A stretch of DNA of 64,000 bases from Mycobacterium sp. AT1 (GCF_002043095.1 NZ_MVOC01000009.1:124001-188000), one strand, 5' to 3'. Shown: positions 1 through 9,062, counted from the first letter of the stretch. A program made the numbers and translations. Notes: generated by a model not told the origin, from the letters alone.

Positions 1-811
1 GCCCCAGGTTGGGGGGTCCGGAGATGACGCGGGAGGACAGCATCACGCCCGAGATTCCGGCCAGCAGGCCGGACAGTGCGTAGACGCTGAACAACACGTT
101 CTTGGCGTTGATGCCTGCGATCTCCGCGGCGTTGCGGTTGCCGCCGACGGCGTACACGCGCATCCCGTAGGTGGTCCGCTTCATCACGATCGCCAGCACG
201 ATGATGCCGATGATCATGACGAGGACCGGGATCGTCAGCCCGAAGATCTTGGTGTTGGCGATGGAACCGAATTCGGCGGGCAGCCCGTTGATCGGGGCGC
301 CGCCACCGATGACGTAGGCAAGACCCGAGCCCGCGGTCAACGTGCCCAACGTCGCGATGAACGGTGGCACGTTTATTCGGGACACCAGGATTCCGTTGAT
401 GGAACCGACGGCCAGGCCGACGACCATCGCCACGGCGACGGTCATCCACACCTGACCGGGATTGGCCTTGGCGGTCGCCGCACCAGCCATGGCCGACACC
501 GCAATCACCGAGCCGACCGACAGGTCGATGCCGCCGGTGAGCACCACCAGCGTCTGGCCCAGCGCGATGAGCGCGAACGGAGCGGCCGCCACCAGGATGG
601 TCAGGAGGTTGTCGACGGTGCCGAAACGTGCACTGCGGTAACTGAAGTAGGCAATCACCAACAGCATGATGATGACCATCGAGTAGCGAAGCGCGATGCC
701 GCCGATCCACTCGCGGGAGAACAGCCGCACGGGCTCCCCCGTGATCGGCGACGTGACGACCGGCGTACTACCGGATGGCTCCGGGGTCGTGGTGTCGACT
801 GGGGTGGTCAC
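1..811 (-). CDS. Sugar ABC transporter permease (partial, runs off left edge)
   Basis: This is the inner-membrane permease of a carbohydrate ABC importer of the RbsC/XylH type. The visible part begins at a GTG whose GTGA overlaps the stop of the upstream ATPase gene, and it has about 270 codons in the window with the C-terminus missing. After a roughly 30-residue polar, Thr/Pro-rich N-terminus come hydrophobic membrane segments and the family hallmark LTGGIDLSVGS, which lies in the loop that contacts the ATPase. It is the last gene visible in the minus-strand polyol operon. The solute-binding protein is not in the window and presumably lies further downstream. The substrate is inferred from neighbours to be a sugar or polyol. 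Confidence 0.9.
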   Translation of the reverse strand, partial: MTTPVDTTTPEPSGSTPVVTSPITGEPVRLFSREWIGGIALRYSMVIIMLLVIAYFSYRSARFGTVDNLLTILVAAAPFALIALGQTLVVLTGGIDLSVGSVIAVSAMAGAATAKANPGQVWMTVAVAMVVGLAVGSINGILVSRINVPPFIATLGTLTAGSGLAYVIGGGAPINGLPAEFGSIANTKIFGLTIPVLVMIIGIIVLAIVMKRTTYGMRVYAVGGNRNAAEIAGINAKNVLFSVYALSGLLAGISGVMLSSRVISGPPNLG

Positions 812-2349
812 GATTGTTCCTCCGGGTCGGGATGTTGGACGTGTTTGGGGCCGTCGAGTGCAGTCGCCATCCGGAACACGGATTCCTGCACCGCCGGATG
901 GTCGAGGGCGTCGCGGTCGAGCTCGCCGACGAAGGTGCCGTCGCGCATGACGAAGGCTCGGTGGGACAGCCCGATGATCTCCGGCATATCCGACGACGCC
1001 ATCAGCACCGCCATGCCGGCTTCGGCGAATTCGGTGATGATGCGGTAAATCTCGCTGCGCGCACCGACGTCGACCCCGCGTGTCGGCTCGTCGAGCAGCA
1101 GCACGTTGACGTCGCCGGTCAACCAGCGGGCCAGCACGACCTTCTGCTGGTTGCCGCCAGAGAGCGTGCCGACGAGCTGGCCCATTCCGCTGCTGCGCAG
1201 CCGCACGGACTTCATCACGTCGGAGACGGCCGTGGTGCGGGACTTGCCCTTGAGCCAGCCCGCGACGCTGAACGACGACAGTCGCGGAAGCGATCCGTTG
1301 TCGAGCACGCTCATCGACAGCACGACCCCGGAGATCTTGCGGTCCTCGGGAACCATCGCCATGCCCGCGGTGATCGCCGCGGCGGGAGAGTTGCGCTTGA
1401 CGCTCTTGCCCCGCACGACGATCTCACCGGAACTGGTGTGCCTGGCGCCGAAGATGGCCTCCAGCAACTCCGTTCGTCCCGCGCCGACCAGACCGGCCAG
1501 TCCGACGATCTCACCCGAGCCGACCGTGAACGACACCGGTTCCGAGGCGCCGTCGACCTGTAGGTTGCGCACCTCGAGCACGGCGTCGGACTTCGGTGCG
1601 ACCCGATCGGGGAACAACCCGTTGAGTTCCCGGCCGATCATCGCGGTGACGATGTCGTCGTCGGTGACCTCGGTGAGCGGCTCGTCGAGTATCAGCCCGC
1701 CGTCGCGAAGCACCACCACTCGGTCGGCGATGGCCCGGATCTCGGCCATCTTGTGGGTGGTGTAGACCATCGCGACGCCGTGTTCACGCAGCCGTCGGAC
1801 GATGCCGTACAGCCCCTCGACCTCGCGTTCGGAGATGGCCGAGGTGGGCTCGTCGAGCATCACGACCTGGGCCCCCGTGCGGGCCGCCTTGACGATCTCC
1901 ACGATCTGCCGCAATCCGACGGGCAGGCTGCCCATCCGCGCGGTCGGCGAGATGTCCACGCCGAACACCGCCAGGGCTTCCTTCGCCTCGCCGATCATCG
2001 CCTTGCGGTTCAGGAACGGCCCGGCCTTGATCTCCCGTCCCACGAACAAGTTCTCGTAGACCGTCATGTCCTCGATGGACGCCAGCTCCTGCGGCACGAT
2101 CGCCACGCCGTGGCGGACCGCGTCACGCGGGTTGCCGGGCGTCAGGTGGGTGCCCGACACCGTGACCGTTCCGCCGTCGGCACTGTACTGGCCGCTCACG
2201 ATCTTCATCAGCGTCGACTTGCCTGCACCGTTCTCACCGGCCAGCGCGGTGACCGTCCCCGGCTCGAGGTTCAGGGTGATGCCCTTGAGCACCGGCACAC
2301 CGCCGAAACTCTTGGTGATGTCGGCACATTCGAGGATGGCTGAGCTCAT
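808..2349 (-). CDS. Sugar ABC transporter ATP-binding protein, duplicated NBD
   Basis: This 513-residue cytoplasmic ATPase has two fused nucleotide-binding domains, as in RbsA, XylG and MglA. The N-terminal half has Walker A GENGAGKST near residue 40 and Walker B VVMLDEPTSAIS. The C-terminal half has the degenerate Walker A GLVGAGRTE, normal for the family, then LSGGNQQK and VLLLDEPTRGVD. Length is typical. It powers import with the permease that follows, whose GTG start overlaps this stop. Its own ATG overlaps the TGA of the upstream dehydrogenase (ATGA), which indicates translational coupling. Substrate specificity cannot be read from an ATPase. Confidence 0.93.
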   Translation of the reverse strand: MSSAILECADITKSFGGVPVLKGITLNLEPGTVTALAGENGAGKSTLMKIVSGQYSADGGTVTVSGTHLTPGNPRDAVRHGVAIVPQELASIEDMTVYENLFVGREIKAGPFLNRKAMIGEAKEALAVFGVDISPTARMGSLPVGLRQIVEIVKAARTGAQVVMLDEPTSAISEREVEGLYGIVRRLREHGVAMVYTTHKMAEIRAIADRVVVLRDGGLILDEPLTEVTDDDIVTAMIGRELNGLFPDRVAPKSDAVLEVRNLQVDGASEPVSFTVGSGEIVGLAGLVGAGRTELLEAIFGARHTSSGEIVVRGKSVKRNSPAAAITAGMAMVPEDRKISGVVLSMSVLDNGSLPRLSSFSVAGWLKGKSRTTAVSDVMKSVRLRSSGMGQLVGTLSGGNQQKVVLARWLTGDVNVLLLDEPTRGVDVGARSEIYRIITEFAEAGMAVLMASSDMPEIIGLSHRAFVMRDGTFVGELDRDALDHPAVQESVFRMATALDGPKHVQHPDPEEQS

Positions 2350-3422
2350 CTCACACTTCCCGTCGCTTCGCTCGCCCCACCGATGTTCACCAGGACCTTC
2401 ACGTTCTCCGGGTCCATCGACGCCCCGAACGCCTCGGCGGAGTGTTCGAAGTCGTAGCGAGCCGTGATGATCTCGTCGACGGGAACCGCACCCGAGGACA
2501 GCAGGTCCATCGCGGCGGTGTAGTCCTCGCGGACGTACATCAGACTGCCGATCAAGGCGATCTCGCGATCCTGGATCAGGTCCAAGCGCACCGGGACGGC
2601 GCCCGCGGCGACGCCGACGACCATCACAGCGCCGCCCTTGTCCACCAACTCGATCGCCTGGGCCACCGAGCTCTCCCTGGCCACGCAGTCGACCACGACG
2701 GCGGCGGGACCACCGAGCAGGGCCAGCGCCGAGGTGACCGCATCGGGTGCGGTGGGGTCGAAAGTGCCTGCCGCACCCAGTCGTTCGGCCCGCTCTCGCT
2801 TGGACTCCAGCAGGTCGGCGACCACGACCTTGGCCCCGGCGTCTCGCAGCGCCAGCAGCACGAACAGTCCGATGGGGCCTGCCCCGATCACCACGACGGG
2901 GCGATCCCGCAGATCGCCGACCGTCTCGGCGGCGCGGCGGACGGCGTGCACCGGGGTGGCCAGCGGCTCGATGAGGATGGCGTGGTCGTCGTCGAGCGCG
3001 GGGTCCAGCGCGATGACCCGATCGACGGCGACGGTGAAGCTGTCAGCCAGCCCGCCGGGGGTTTGGCAACCCAGCACCAGCAGTTCCTGGCAGATGTTGT
3101 ATCGGCCTGCCCGGCACTGCGTGCAGTGCCCGCAGGCGAGGTTGGGCTCCACGACGACGCGGGTCCCGACCCAGGAGTCGTCGACTCCGGCACCCACGGC
3201 GTCGACGACGCCGATCACCTCGTGCCCGGGGCGGTACGGCAGGTCGATGAACGGGTGATGACCGCACGCCGCGTGTGTATCCGATCCGCAGATCCCGACG
3301 ACGGTGCCGCGGATGCGGACCTCGCCAGCCTCGGGACCGGCTTCGGGCACCGTCTCGAAGACGATGTCGTCGATCGCGTTGACGACGACGCGGCGGTTCT
3401 CCCCGGGGGCGGCCGGGCTCAC
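2346..3422 (-). CDS. Zinc-dependent alcohol/polyol dehydrogenase (MDR family)
   Basis: This protein of about 358 residues is a medium-chain dehydrogenase of the sorbitol/threonine dehydrogenase type. Catalytic zinc ligands are the Cys of VGICGSD and the GHE motif. The structural zinc set is CGHCTQC plus a Cys seven residues on. The Rossmann motif is VVIGAGPIG. It probably oxidises a secondary hydroxyl of a polyol or sugar with NAD(P). I chose the GTG that overlaps the TGA of the upstream SDR (GTGA); an ATG one codon earlier is possible. It is the second MDR of this operon, so the pathway seems to need two different oxidations or two substrates. Confidence 0.88.
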   Translation of the reverse strand: MSPAAPGENRRVVVNAIDDIVFETVPEAGPEAGEVRIRGTVVGICGSDTHAACGHHPFIDLPYRPGHEVIGVVDAVGAGVDDSWVGTRVVVEPNLACGHCTQCRAGRYNICQELLVLGCQTPGGLADSFTVAVDRVIALDPALDDDHAILIEPLATPVHAVRRAAETVGDLRDRPVVVIGAGPIGLFVLLALRDAGAKVVVADLLESKRERAERLGAAGTFDPTAPDAVTSALALLGGPAAVVVDCVARESSVAQAIELVDKGGAVMVVGVAAGAVPVRLDLIQDREIALIGSLMYVREDYTAAMDLLSSGAVPVDEIITARYDFEHSAEAFGASMDPENVKVLVNIGGASEATGSVR

Positions 3423-4186
3423 CATGCGGTGTACCCGCCGTCGGCGACGAGAACCGATCCGGTGATGAACGACGCGGCGTCGCTGGCGAGGAAGACCACG
3501 CTCGGGGCGATCTCCTCGGGCATCGCGTAGCGCTGCTGGGGTGCGTCGTCGATCCAGTACCGCTTGAGGTCGGGCCGGTCGACCGGTGCCATCTCGGTCT
3601 TGCAGTAGCCGGGGGCCACGGCGTTGACGCGGATGCCCAGCGGACCCCATTCGGCGGCAAGCGATTTGGTGAGGTGGTGCACCGCCGCCTTCGACGCGTT
3701 GTATGCCGGCTGCATCTGCGGCCGGTTGACGATCAGGCCGGACATCGACCCGATGTTGACCACCGAACCCGATCCGCGTTCGCGCATGTGGGCGCCGACG
3801 GCCAGCGAGCACGCCCACAGCGCCTTGACGTTGAGGTCGAACACGTCGTCCCACTGCTGTTCGGTGACGTCCCAGGAGTCGGCGTGGTAGCAGGTGCCCG
3901 CGTTGTTGACCAAGACGTCGACGTGTCCGAGCGCCTCGACGGCCTCGGCCGTCATCCGTGCCACGTCGTCGGCCTTGGTGATGTCGGCGGTGATCGGGTG
4001 CATCGTGTGCCCGGCTTCCGCCGCCTCTGCCACGACCGTCGCGTTGCGCTCGGCGCTGCGGCCCGCGATGGCCACGGTGGCGCCCGCGTCGGCAAGACCG
4101 AACGCGAACGCCCGCCCGAGTCCCTGGTTGCCGCCGGTGACCAGCGCGGTGCGGCCGGTCAGGTCGAATGGTGAGCGCTTGGTCAC
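3419..4186 (-). CDS. Short-chain dehydrogenase/reductase (SDR)
   Basis: This 255-residue classical SDR has the cofactor motif TGGNQGLG near residue 18, NNAG, a Ser near SMSG and the YNASK catalytic pair; the C-terminus DGGYTAW is typical. It is likely an NAD(P)-dependent sugar or polyol dehydrogenase in the cytoplasm. The GTG start overlaps the TGA of the sorbitol-dehydrogenase-like gene upstream, and its own stop overlaps the next start, so it is locked into the operon. The substrate is not recognisable, and automatic annotation would probably call it a gluconate or threitol dehydrogenase. Confidence 0.88.
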   Translation of the reverse strand: MTKRSPFDLTGRTALVTGGNQGLGRAFAFGLADAGATVAIAGRSAERNATVVAEAAEAGHTMHPITADITKADDVARMTAEAVEALGHVDVLVNNAGTCYHADSWDVTEQQWDDVFDLNVKALWACSLAVGAHMRERGSGSVVNIGSMSGLIVNRPQMQPAYNASKAAVHHLTKSLAAEWGPLGIRVNAVAPGYCKTEMAPVDRPDLKRYWIDDAPQQRYAMPEEIAPSVVFLASDAASFITGSVLVADGGYTAW

Positions 4187-5214
4187 GAGGGCACCACGAT
4201 CGACTTGAGGCTGGCGGGATCGGTGTCGCTGTCGAGCGCCTCACCGACGTGTTCCAGGTCGTACCTGCCGGTCACCATCCCGTCGAGGTCGACGGCACCG
4301 GAGGCCACCAAATGGATTGCAGCGGGCCAGGTGTCGGTGTAGCGGAACACGCCGGTCACGTTGATCTCCATGTTCTGGATGTGGCCGATGGGTAGCGGGT
4401 AGTCCCCGGAGCCCATCCCGACCAGCACGACGTAGCCGGCCGGGCCGACGGCCTTGATGCCGCTGGTGACCGCCGGAGCGGCGCCGCTGGCGTCGATGAA
4501 CACGTCGACCTGAGGATCGAGTGCGGCGACGTCGTCGACCATCGGATCGAGGACCTCGGTCGCCCCGAAGCGCAACACGGCCTCCCGCCGCGACTCGAGC
4601 GGGTCCGACACGACGACGCGGGACGCACCGAAGGCACGCGCGGTCTGCGCGCAGATCACGCCGATCGGTCCGGCACCCGCGATGAGCACCGAGGTGCCCG
4701 GCGCCACGTGCGCCTTGCGCATAGTGGTGACGGCGACCGACAGAGGCTCCAGCAGTGCAGCGGCCTCATCCGACATGGAATCCGGGACGGGATGGGCGAA
4801 TTCGGCGTCGATGACGACGTAGCGGCAAAATGCGCCGTCGATCGGCGGGGTGGCGTAGAACTCCATGTACGGGCACAGGTTGTACCGCCCGGCCATGCAC
4901 TGCTTGCACCGGCGACACGGGTGCTGCGGCTCGACGGCCACACGCTGTCCGACCCGGGTCGGGTCGACCTGGTCGCCGACGGCGGCGATGCGGCCCGACA
5001 GTTCGTGTCCGAGGATCATCGGGTCCTCGACGACGAAGTCGCCGATGCGGCCGTGGCGGTAGTAGTGCACGTCGGAGCCACAGACGCCGACGGCGGCCAC
5101 CTCCACCAGAACCTCGTGGGACCCCGGCGTCGGGACGGGCCGGTCCTCGATCTTCAGCGTTCCGACGCCGGTCATCACACTCGCGCGCATGGTGTCGGAA
5201 ATGGTCTCGGTCAT
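4183..5214 (-). CDS. Sorbitol/xylitol dehydrogenase-like zinc MDR
   Basis: This 343-residue MDR is close in pattern to sorbitol, xylitol and L-iditol dehydrogenases. Catalytic zinc ligands are Cys45 (VCGSDVHYY) and His70-Glu71 (GHE). Structural zinc cysteines are at 100, 103, 106 and 114. The NAD fold motif is GAGPIG, and VVSDPLESRR follows it. It should oxidise a polyol to a ketose, feeding the FGGY kinase encoded two genes upstream. The ATG start overlaps the stop of the epimerase-like gene (ATGA) and is preceded by GAAGGGAAG. Exact substrate is unknown. Confidence 0.88.
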   Translation of the reverse strand: MTETISDTMRASVMTGVGTLKIEDRPVPTPGSHEVLVEVAAVGVCGSDVHYYRHGRIGDFVVEDPMILGHELSGRIAAVGDQVDPTRVGQRVAVEPQHPCRRCKQCMAGRYNLCPYMEFYATPPIDGAFCRYVVIDAEFAHPVPDSMSDEAAALLEPLSVAVTTMRKAHVAPGTSVLIAGAGPIGVICAQTARAFGASRVVVSDPLESRREAVLRFGATEVLDPMVDDVAALDPQVDVFIDASGAAPAVTSGIKAVGPAGYVVLVGMGSGDYPLPIGHIQNMEINVTGVFRYTDTWPAAIHLVASGAVDLDGMVTGRYDLEHVGEALDSDTDPASLKSIVVPS

Positions 5215-5849
5215 ATTGCTTCCCTTCGTTCGGATGTCAGGAGGGCCCGGCCGACGACTATCTGCTGGACACCGGCGGCAGCGCACAGCGGCGCGATCTC
5301 CTCGGTGACTCCGCCGTCGACGGCAACGGGTAGTTCGGATCTGGTGGTGCAGGCGGTGACGAGACTCAGTCGCTCGAGTCCACAGCGGTCCTTGGTACCG
5401 GGTTCGATGAGCATCACCAGAACACCGTCGGGTTCGGCGGGCCATTGCGGATCGGCGAGGCCGTCCCATTCCCGCCACACCGCGATCCACGCCGAGCCGC
5501 CGGCGGCGCGGATGGCGTGCGCCCGCTCGGACGTGAAGGCCTGCCACGGCAGGAACACCGCACCGGGGTGGAGCGCGAGGATCTTCGGGAGCACCGCGTC
5601 GACGAAGTCCGCCGAGCCGATCAGGTGGACGCCGATCTTCTGGCGGTCGACGGCCGTCGAGATCATCTGCAGCTCAGCCAGACTCACACCGGCTGGCAAA
5701 CCCTCCGACACTGCCATGACGTCGACGTGGACGTCGAGTCCCGTGTCGGCCAACGTGAGCGCGGCGGCGACCCGGGAGTCCGTCGCGGAGTACACCGAAC
5801 CGGCCAGCAGACCGGGAAAGTCGCGATGCCAGGGTGCCAATGCGATCAT
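5211..5849 (-). CDS. Ribulose-phosphate 3-epimerase-like TIM-barrel protein
   Basis: This 212-residue protein fits the ribulose-phosphate 3-epimerase fold. The family metal ligands can be placed by eye: His41 and Asp43 in HVDVM, His75 in GVHLIG, and Asp178 in VDGGVT. The phosphate loop resembles VVGRALL. It is divergent elsewhere, lacking the usual N-terminal SILSADF string and the FVPN motif, so it may act on a different ketose phosphate than ribulose-5-phosphate. It lies between an FGGY kinase and a polyol dehydrogenase, with 4-base overlaps on both sides. I infer that it epimerises the kinase product. A hexulose-phosphate synthase role was considered but its DxKxxD motif is absent. Confidence 0.75.
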   Translation of the reverse strand: MIALAPWHRDFPGLLAGSVYSATDSRVAAALTLADTGLDVHVDVMAVSEGLPAGVSLAELQMISTAVDRQKIGVHLIGSADFVDAVLPKILALHPGAVFLPWQAFTSERAHAIRAAGGSAWIAVWREWDGLADPQWPAEPDGVLVMLIEPGTKDRCGLERLSLVTACTTRSELPVAVDGGVTEEIAPLCAAAGVQQIVVGRALLTSERREAI

Positions 5850-7330
5850 CGCCCGCCTCCGTCCAGTAGCGGCGACGCCGCGAGCGACGCCCACCGCGCC
5901 CTGAGCGCGGGGAGATCCCTGCCGTGCGAACGTGGTTCGACGCGGGTTCTGGCATCGGGCTGCCATCGCTTGGCCAGGTCGACGAGCCCCGCCCGGTCGG
6001 CACGGGAGGCCACGGCGGCGGCCTGGATACAGGCGCCCCGGGCGGTCGCTTCGTCGACGTCGGGCACCGTCACCTCGTCGTCGAGCAGGTCGGCCAGCAG
6101 TTGCAGCGTCGCGGGTGAGCGCGCTCCCCCACCGACGGCCGTTGCGGCGCCGGTCATTTCGACACCGCATGCGAGGAGGCTGTCGCGGCCGGACATCAGC
6201 GACAGCAGTGGACCTTCGACGAAGGCGCGCGCCAGTTCCTCACGGGTGCTGCCCGACGTGAGGTCGGCGACGGCGCCGCGGGCATCGGGTCGGTCCGGGG
6301 TGCGTTCCCCGTCCAGGAACGGCACCAGCACCGGCCCCTGGGTGGGCCCCGCAGCGAGCGCAAGCTCGGAGATCCCGGCAAGATCGGTGCCGAGAAGTAC
6401 CGCCGCACGGTCCACGACCCGTGCGGCGTTGAGGGTGCTCATCAACGGCAGATACCCGCCCGTCATGTCGGCGACACCGTCCACGGCACCGGTCGTGTCG
6501 AAGACGGGGCCCCGCGAGGACGTCGCCACCACACCCGAGGTGCCGATGCTGAAGTACTGGTCTCCGTCGGTCAGGCCCAGCCCGAGATAGGCGGCATGCT
6601 GGTCGCCACCGCCCGCGCCGACCACCACGTCGTCCCCGATGCCGAGCAGAGCCGCCCTGGCGGGTAGCACCCGTCCCGCCGCATCGGTCGGTCCGAGCAC
6701 GGTCGGCAGCTTCGCGGCCCAGTCCCGTGACCCGGCCGCCACCTCGAGGTAGGACGGGATCCACTGTCCCTCAACGGCGTCGAAGTACCCGGTGCCGGAC
6801 GCCTCCGAGCGGTCGGTCACCTTCTCCCCGGTCAACCAGAACGTCAGGTAGTCGTGCGGCAGGAGCATCGTGTCGACTCGGTCCAGCAGCCCCGGCTCGT
6901 GCTCGGCGACCCACGCCAGCTTGGCGATGGTGAAGGCCGCGGTCGGCAACGTGCCGATCCGCATGACCCAGCGGCGGGCCCCGATGCGCTCGACGAGGCG
7001 CGCGAGGTTGGGTGCCCCGGTCGTGTCGTTCCACAACTTGGCGGCGCGGAGCACCTCGCCCTGCGCGTCGAGCAGCACCAGGCCGTGGCATTGCGCCGCA
7101 ACGGAGATCGCCCGGATGTCGGGGCGCTCGGCGCACGCGGCCATGGCCTGGCCCGCGGCGGTGACCAGCGCGGCGACCCAGTCACGTGGATGCTGCTCAC
7201 TGCACGGCGGAAAGGCAGGCGGGTGCGGGGCGGCGCCCGAACCAAGAATGTTCCCCGAGGCCAGGTCGCGGATCTCGACCTTGCACGATTGCGTCGACGA
7301 GTCGACGCCCATTACGGCCGGTGTGGTCAT
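5846..7330 (-). CDS. FGGY-family carbohydrate kinase (xylulokinase-like)
   Basis: This 494-residue ATP-dependent sugar kinase has the FGGY two-domain actin-like fold. Visible signatures are the N-terminal phosphate loop GVDSSTQSCK, the QCHGLVLLD substrate region, GAGGGDQHAAYLG (catalytic Asp), SIGTSGVV, and VGGGARSP in the C-terminal domain. Length is typical of xylulokinase. It probably phosphorylates the ketose made by the dehydrogenases encoded downstream. Start and stop both overlap neighbours by four bases. A specific name such as XylB is not justified because SIS and epimerase partners are unusual for D-xylulose. Confidence 0.88.
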   Translation of the reverse strand: MTTPAVMGVDSSTQSCKVEIRDLASGNILGSGAAPHPPAFPPCSEQHPRDWVAALVTAAGQAMAACAERPDIRAISVAAQCHGLVLLDAQGEVLRAAKLWNDTTGAPNLARLVERIGARRWVMRIGTLPTAAFTIAKLAWVAEHEPGLLDRVDTMLLPHDYLTFWLTGEKVTDRSEASGTGYFDAVEGQWIPSYLEVAAGSRDWAAKLPTVLGPTDAAGRVLPARAALLGIGDDVVVGAGGGDQHAAYLGLGLTDGDQYFSIGTSGVVATSSRGPVFDTTGAVDGVADMTGGYLPLMSTLNAARVVDRAAVLLGTDLAGISELALAAGPTQGPVLVPFLDGERTPDRPDARGAVADLTSGSTREELARAFVEGPLLSLMSGRDSLLACGVEMTGAATAVGGGARSPATLQLLADLLDDEVTVPDVDEATARGACIQAAAVASRADRAGLVDLAKRWQPDARTRVEPRSHGRDLPALRARWASLAASPLLDGGGR

Positions 7331-7983
7331 GCGCCGCGCACCACCGGTGCCGACTCGTCGCCGGAACGGTGGCCACGGGCACCGACGCCACCGGCCGGAT
7401 GACCGTCGACGACGTCGCGGAGGGTGTGACCGCGCATCGACATGGTCACCACGGCCACCGCGTCACTCCACGCGCCGACGGCCAGGGTGCTCGCCATCGC
7501 GATCATGTCGCCGGGATCGGCGTCGGACGGCGTCGGCGGCAGCGGGGCGACACTGCTCGCCGCGGTCGCGAAGGGTGAGTCGGGGCTCTCCGTCACGGCG
7601 ACGACGTGAATGCCGCGACGGCCGAGACGCTCGACGAGGCTGGTGAGTTCGGTGCTCCGGCCCGTCTTCGAGATCGCGACGACGAGATCCGACGGCGTGA
7701 TCGCGCCCATCCCGCCGTGCAGTGCGTCCATCGAAGGCAGGTACACCGCGGGCGTGCCGCAGACCGAGAGGAGGTGAGCCAGTCGCTCGGCCATGATGCC
7801 GGAGGTGCCGGAGCCGGTCGTCACGACTTTGCCTGCGACGGCGAACATCTGGTGGGCGACCGTGACGATGCTCGACTCGACCGCTCCCACGAGCGCCGCG
7901 ATCGCGGCGGACTCCCGGGACAACACCTCACCGGCGAGGTTGGCCAGGCCCTCTTCGTCGAGACCGGGGTCGTCGCTGCTCAA
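7327..7983 (-). CDS. SIS-domain sugar-phosphate isomerase (KpsF/GutQ-like, no CBS domains)
   Basis: This 218-residue protein is the first gene of the minus-strand polyol operon. It has one SIS domain: TTGSGTSGIMAERLAH near residue 55, GTPAVYLPSMDALHG, and the phosphosugar loop SKTGRSTEL at about 105-113. The pattern follows arabinose-5-phosphate isomerases (KpsF, GutQ), but the C-terminal CBS pair of those enzymes is missing; the tail is a short Gly/Arg-rich segment. It likely interconverts a ketose and an aldose phosphate. The start is a TTG preceded by AAGG at a 7-base spacing, so the exact N-terminus is uncertain. The SorC gene is divergent. Confidence 0.8.
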   Translation of the reverse strand: MSSDDPGLDEEGLANLAGEVLSRESAAIAALVGAVESSIVTVAHQMFAVAGKVVTTGSGTSGIMAERLAHLLSVCGTPAVYLPSMDALHGGMGAITPSDLVVAISKTGRSTELTSLVERLGRRGIHVVAVTESPDSPFATAASSVAPLPPTPSDADPGDMIAMASTLAVGAWSDAVAVVTMSMRGHTLRDVVDGHPAGGVGARGHRSGDESAPVVRGA

Positions 7984-8058
7984 CTGTCAACCTTGCTGCT
8001 AGTGAGATTCTTGTGTGATGTGGATCATGCAATGCGTATGCTCACATGTCAATGTCTC

Positions 8059-8072
8059 TGCACATATGTGCA
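8059..8072. promoter_or_regulatory. Palindromic candidate operator in divergent spacer
   Basis: TGCACATATGTGCA is a perfect 14 bp palindrome midway between the divergent SIS and SorC genes, about 45 bp before the SorC start. A related CACATGT element lies just to its left, near 8043. The position suits a regulator that controls both directions, and the SorC protein encoded alongside is the obvious candidate. Binding is inferred, not shown. Confidence 0.5.
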
Positions 8073-8116
8073 AGACGGGGTGAGCCTAGCGGCTCAGGAG
8101 TCACGGGAGGCGACCC

Positions 8117-9037
8117 ATGGGGCCAGACGAGCTGTTCCAGCGCGCGGTCATCGCCCGGCGCTATTACCTCGAGGGCCGCACGCGAATTCAGATCGCCGAG
8201 GAGTTCGGGCTGTCCCGCTTCAAGGTGGCCAGAATGCTCGACGAGGCGCTCGAATCCGGCATGGTGGAGATCAAGATTCACAATCCCGGAGCCGTCGACG
8301 TCGAACTGTCGACGGCCCTGCAACGCCAGTACGGGCTCGAGCACGCCTACGCCGTGTCTGCGGACTCGACCAACGCCGCCGATCACGTCGACGCCGTCGC
8401 GAAGGCGATGGCCGAACTGCTGCAGTCGATCCTCCGCGACGGTGACGTCGTCGGCGTCGACTGTGGCCGCACCCTGACCCACATCGCGCCATACCTCACG
8501 TCGTTACCCCGGTGCGACGTCGTACAACTCACGGGCATGGCCGGCCCCATCACCTCCAACGGAACCGACCTCGTCCGGCGCGTCAGTGAAGTCAGCGGTG
8601 GCGACTCCTGGCCGCTGTACGCCCCGCTGGTGGTCACCGACGCCCGCACCGCGCGGAGCCTCGGCGACACTCCACAGATTCGCGAGACGACCGCCCGCCA
8701 CGCGTCGGTCAGCTGCGCCATCGTCTCGGTCGGCGCGTGGACCGAGGGCGCCTCCCAGGTATACGACTCGTTGACCGCCGACGAGACCGCCGCCCTCGAG
8801 GCGGCAGGCGTGTGCGCCGAGACCTGCGCTCTGCTCTTGGACGCCGATGGCCAGCGCATCCCAGGACTCGACGAACGCCGGATGGGCATCGAAGAAGCGG
8901 TGTTGCGCGCGATCCCCACCAGAATCGCCATCGCGGCCGGCAAGGAAAAGGCCGCCGCCACCCAAGCCGTCCTCAACTCTGGCCTGGTGTCCTCGCTGGT
9001 CACCGACATCGACATCGCCACAGCAGTTCTCAATTGA
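8117..9037 (+). CDS. SorC/DeoR-type sugar-binding transcriptional regulator
   Basis: This 306-residue regulator has an N-terminal helix-turn-helix (residues about 8-45, GRTRIQIAEEFGLSRFKVARML) followed by a SorC-type effector domain that resembles sugar-phosphate isomerases (DGDVVGVDCGRTL, QLTGMAGP, KEKAAATQAVLNSGLVSSLVTD near the C-terminus). Proteins of this family usually respond to a phosphorylated sugar. It is divergent from the eight-gene polyol operon and is followed after 25 bases by an SDR gene on the same strand. The ATG is preceded by GGGAGG. It very likely controls both transcripts. Confidence 0.88.
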   Translation: MGPDELFQRAVIARRYYLEGRTRIQIAEEFGLSRFKVARMLDEALESGMVEIKIHNPGAVDVELSTALQRQYGLEHAYAVSADSTNAADHVDAVAKAMAELLQSILRDGDVVGVDCGRTLTHIAPYLTSLPRCDVVQLTGMAGPITSNGTDLVRRVSEVSGGDSWPLYAPLVVTDARTARSLGDTPQIRETTARHASVSCAIVSVGAWTEGASQVYDSLTADETAALEAAGVCAETCALLLDADGQRIPGLDERRMGIEEAVLRAIPTRIAIAAGKEKAAATQAVLNSGLVSSLVTDIDIATAVLN

Positions 9038-9062
9038 TCATGCCCACCACCGACGAGGAGAG

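Noticed and set aside
7984..8116. Palindrome as an rRNA or small-RNA structure
   Set aside because: The sequence is a simple 14 bp palindrome with no loop-and-stem of RNA type; an operator is the simpler reading.
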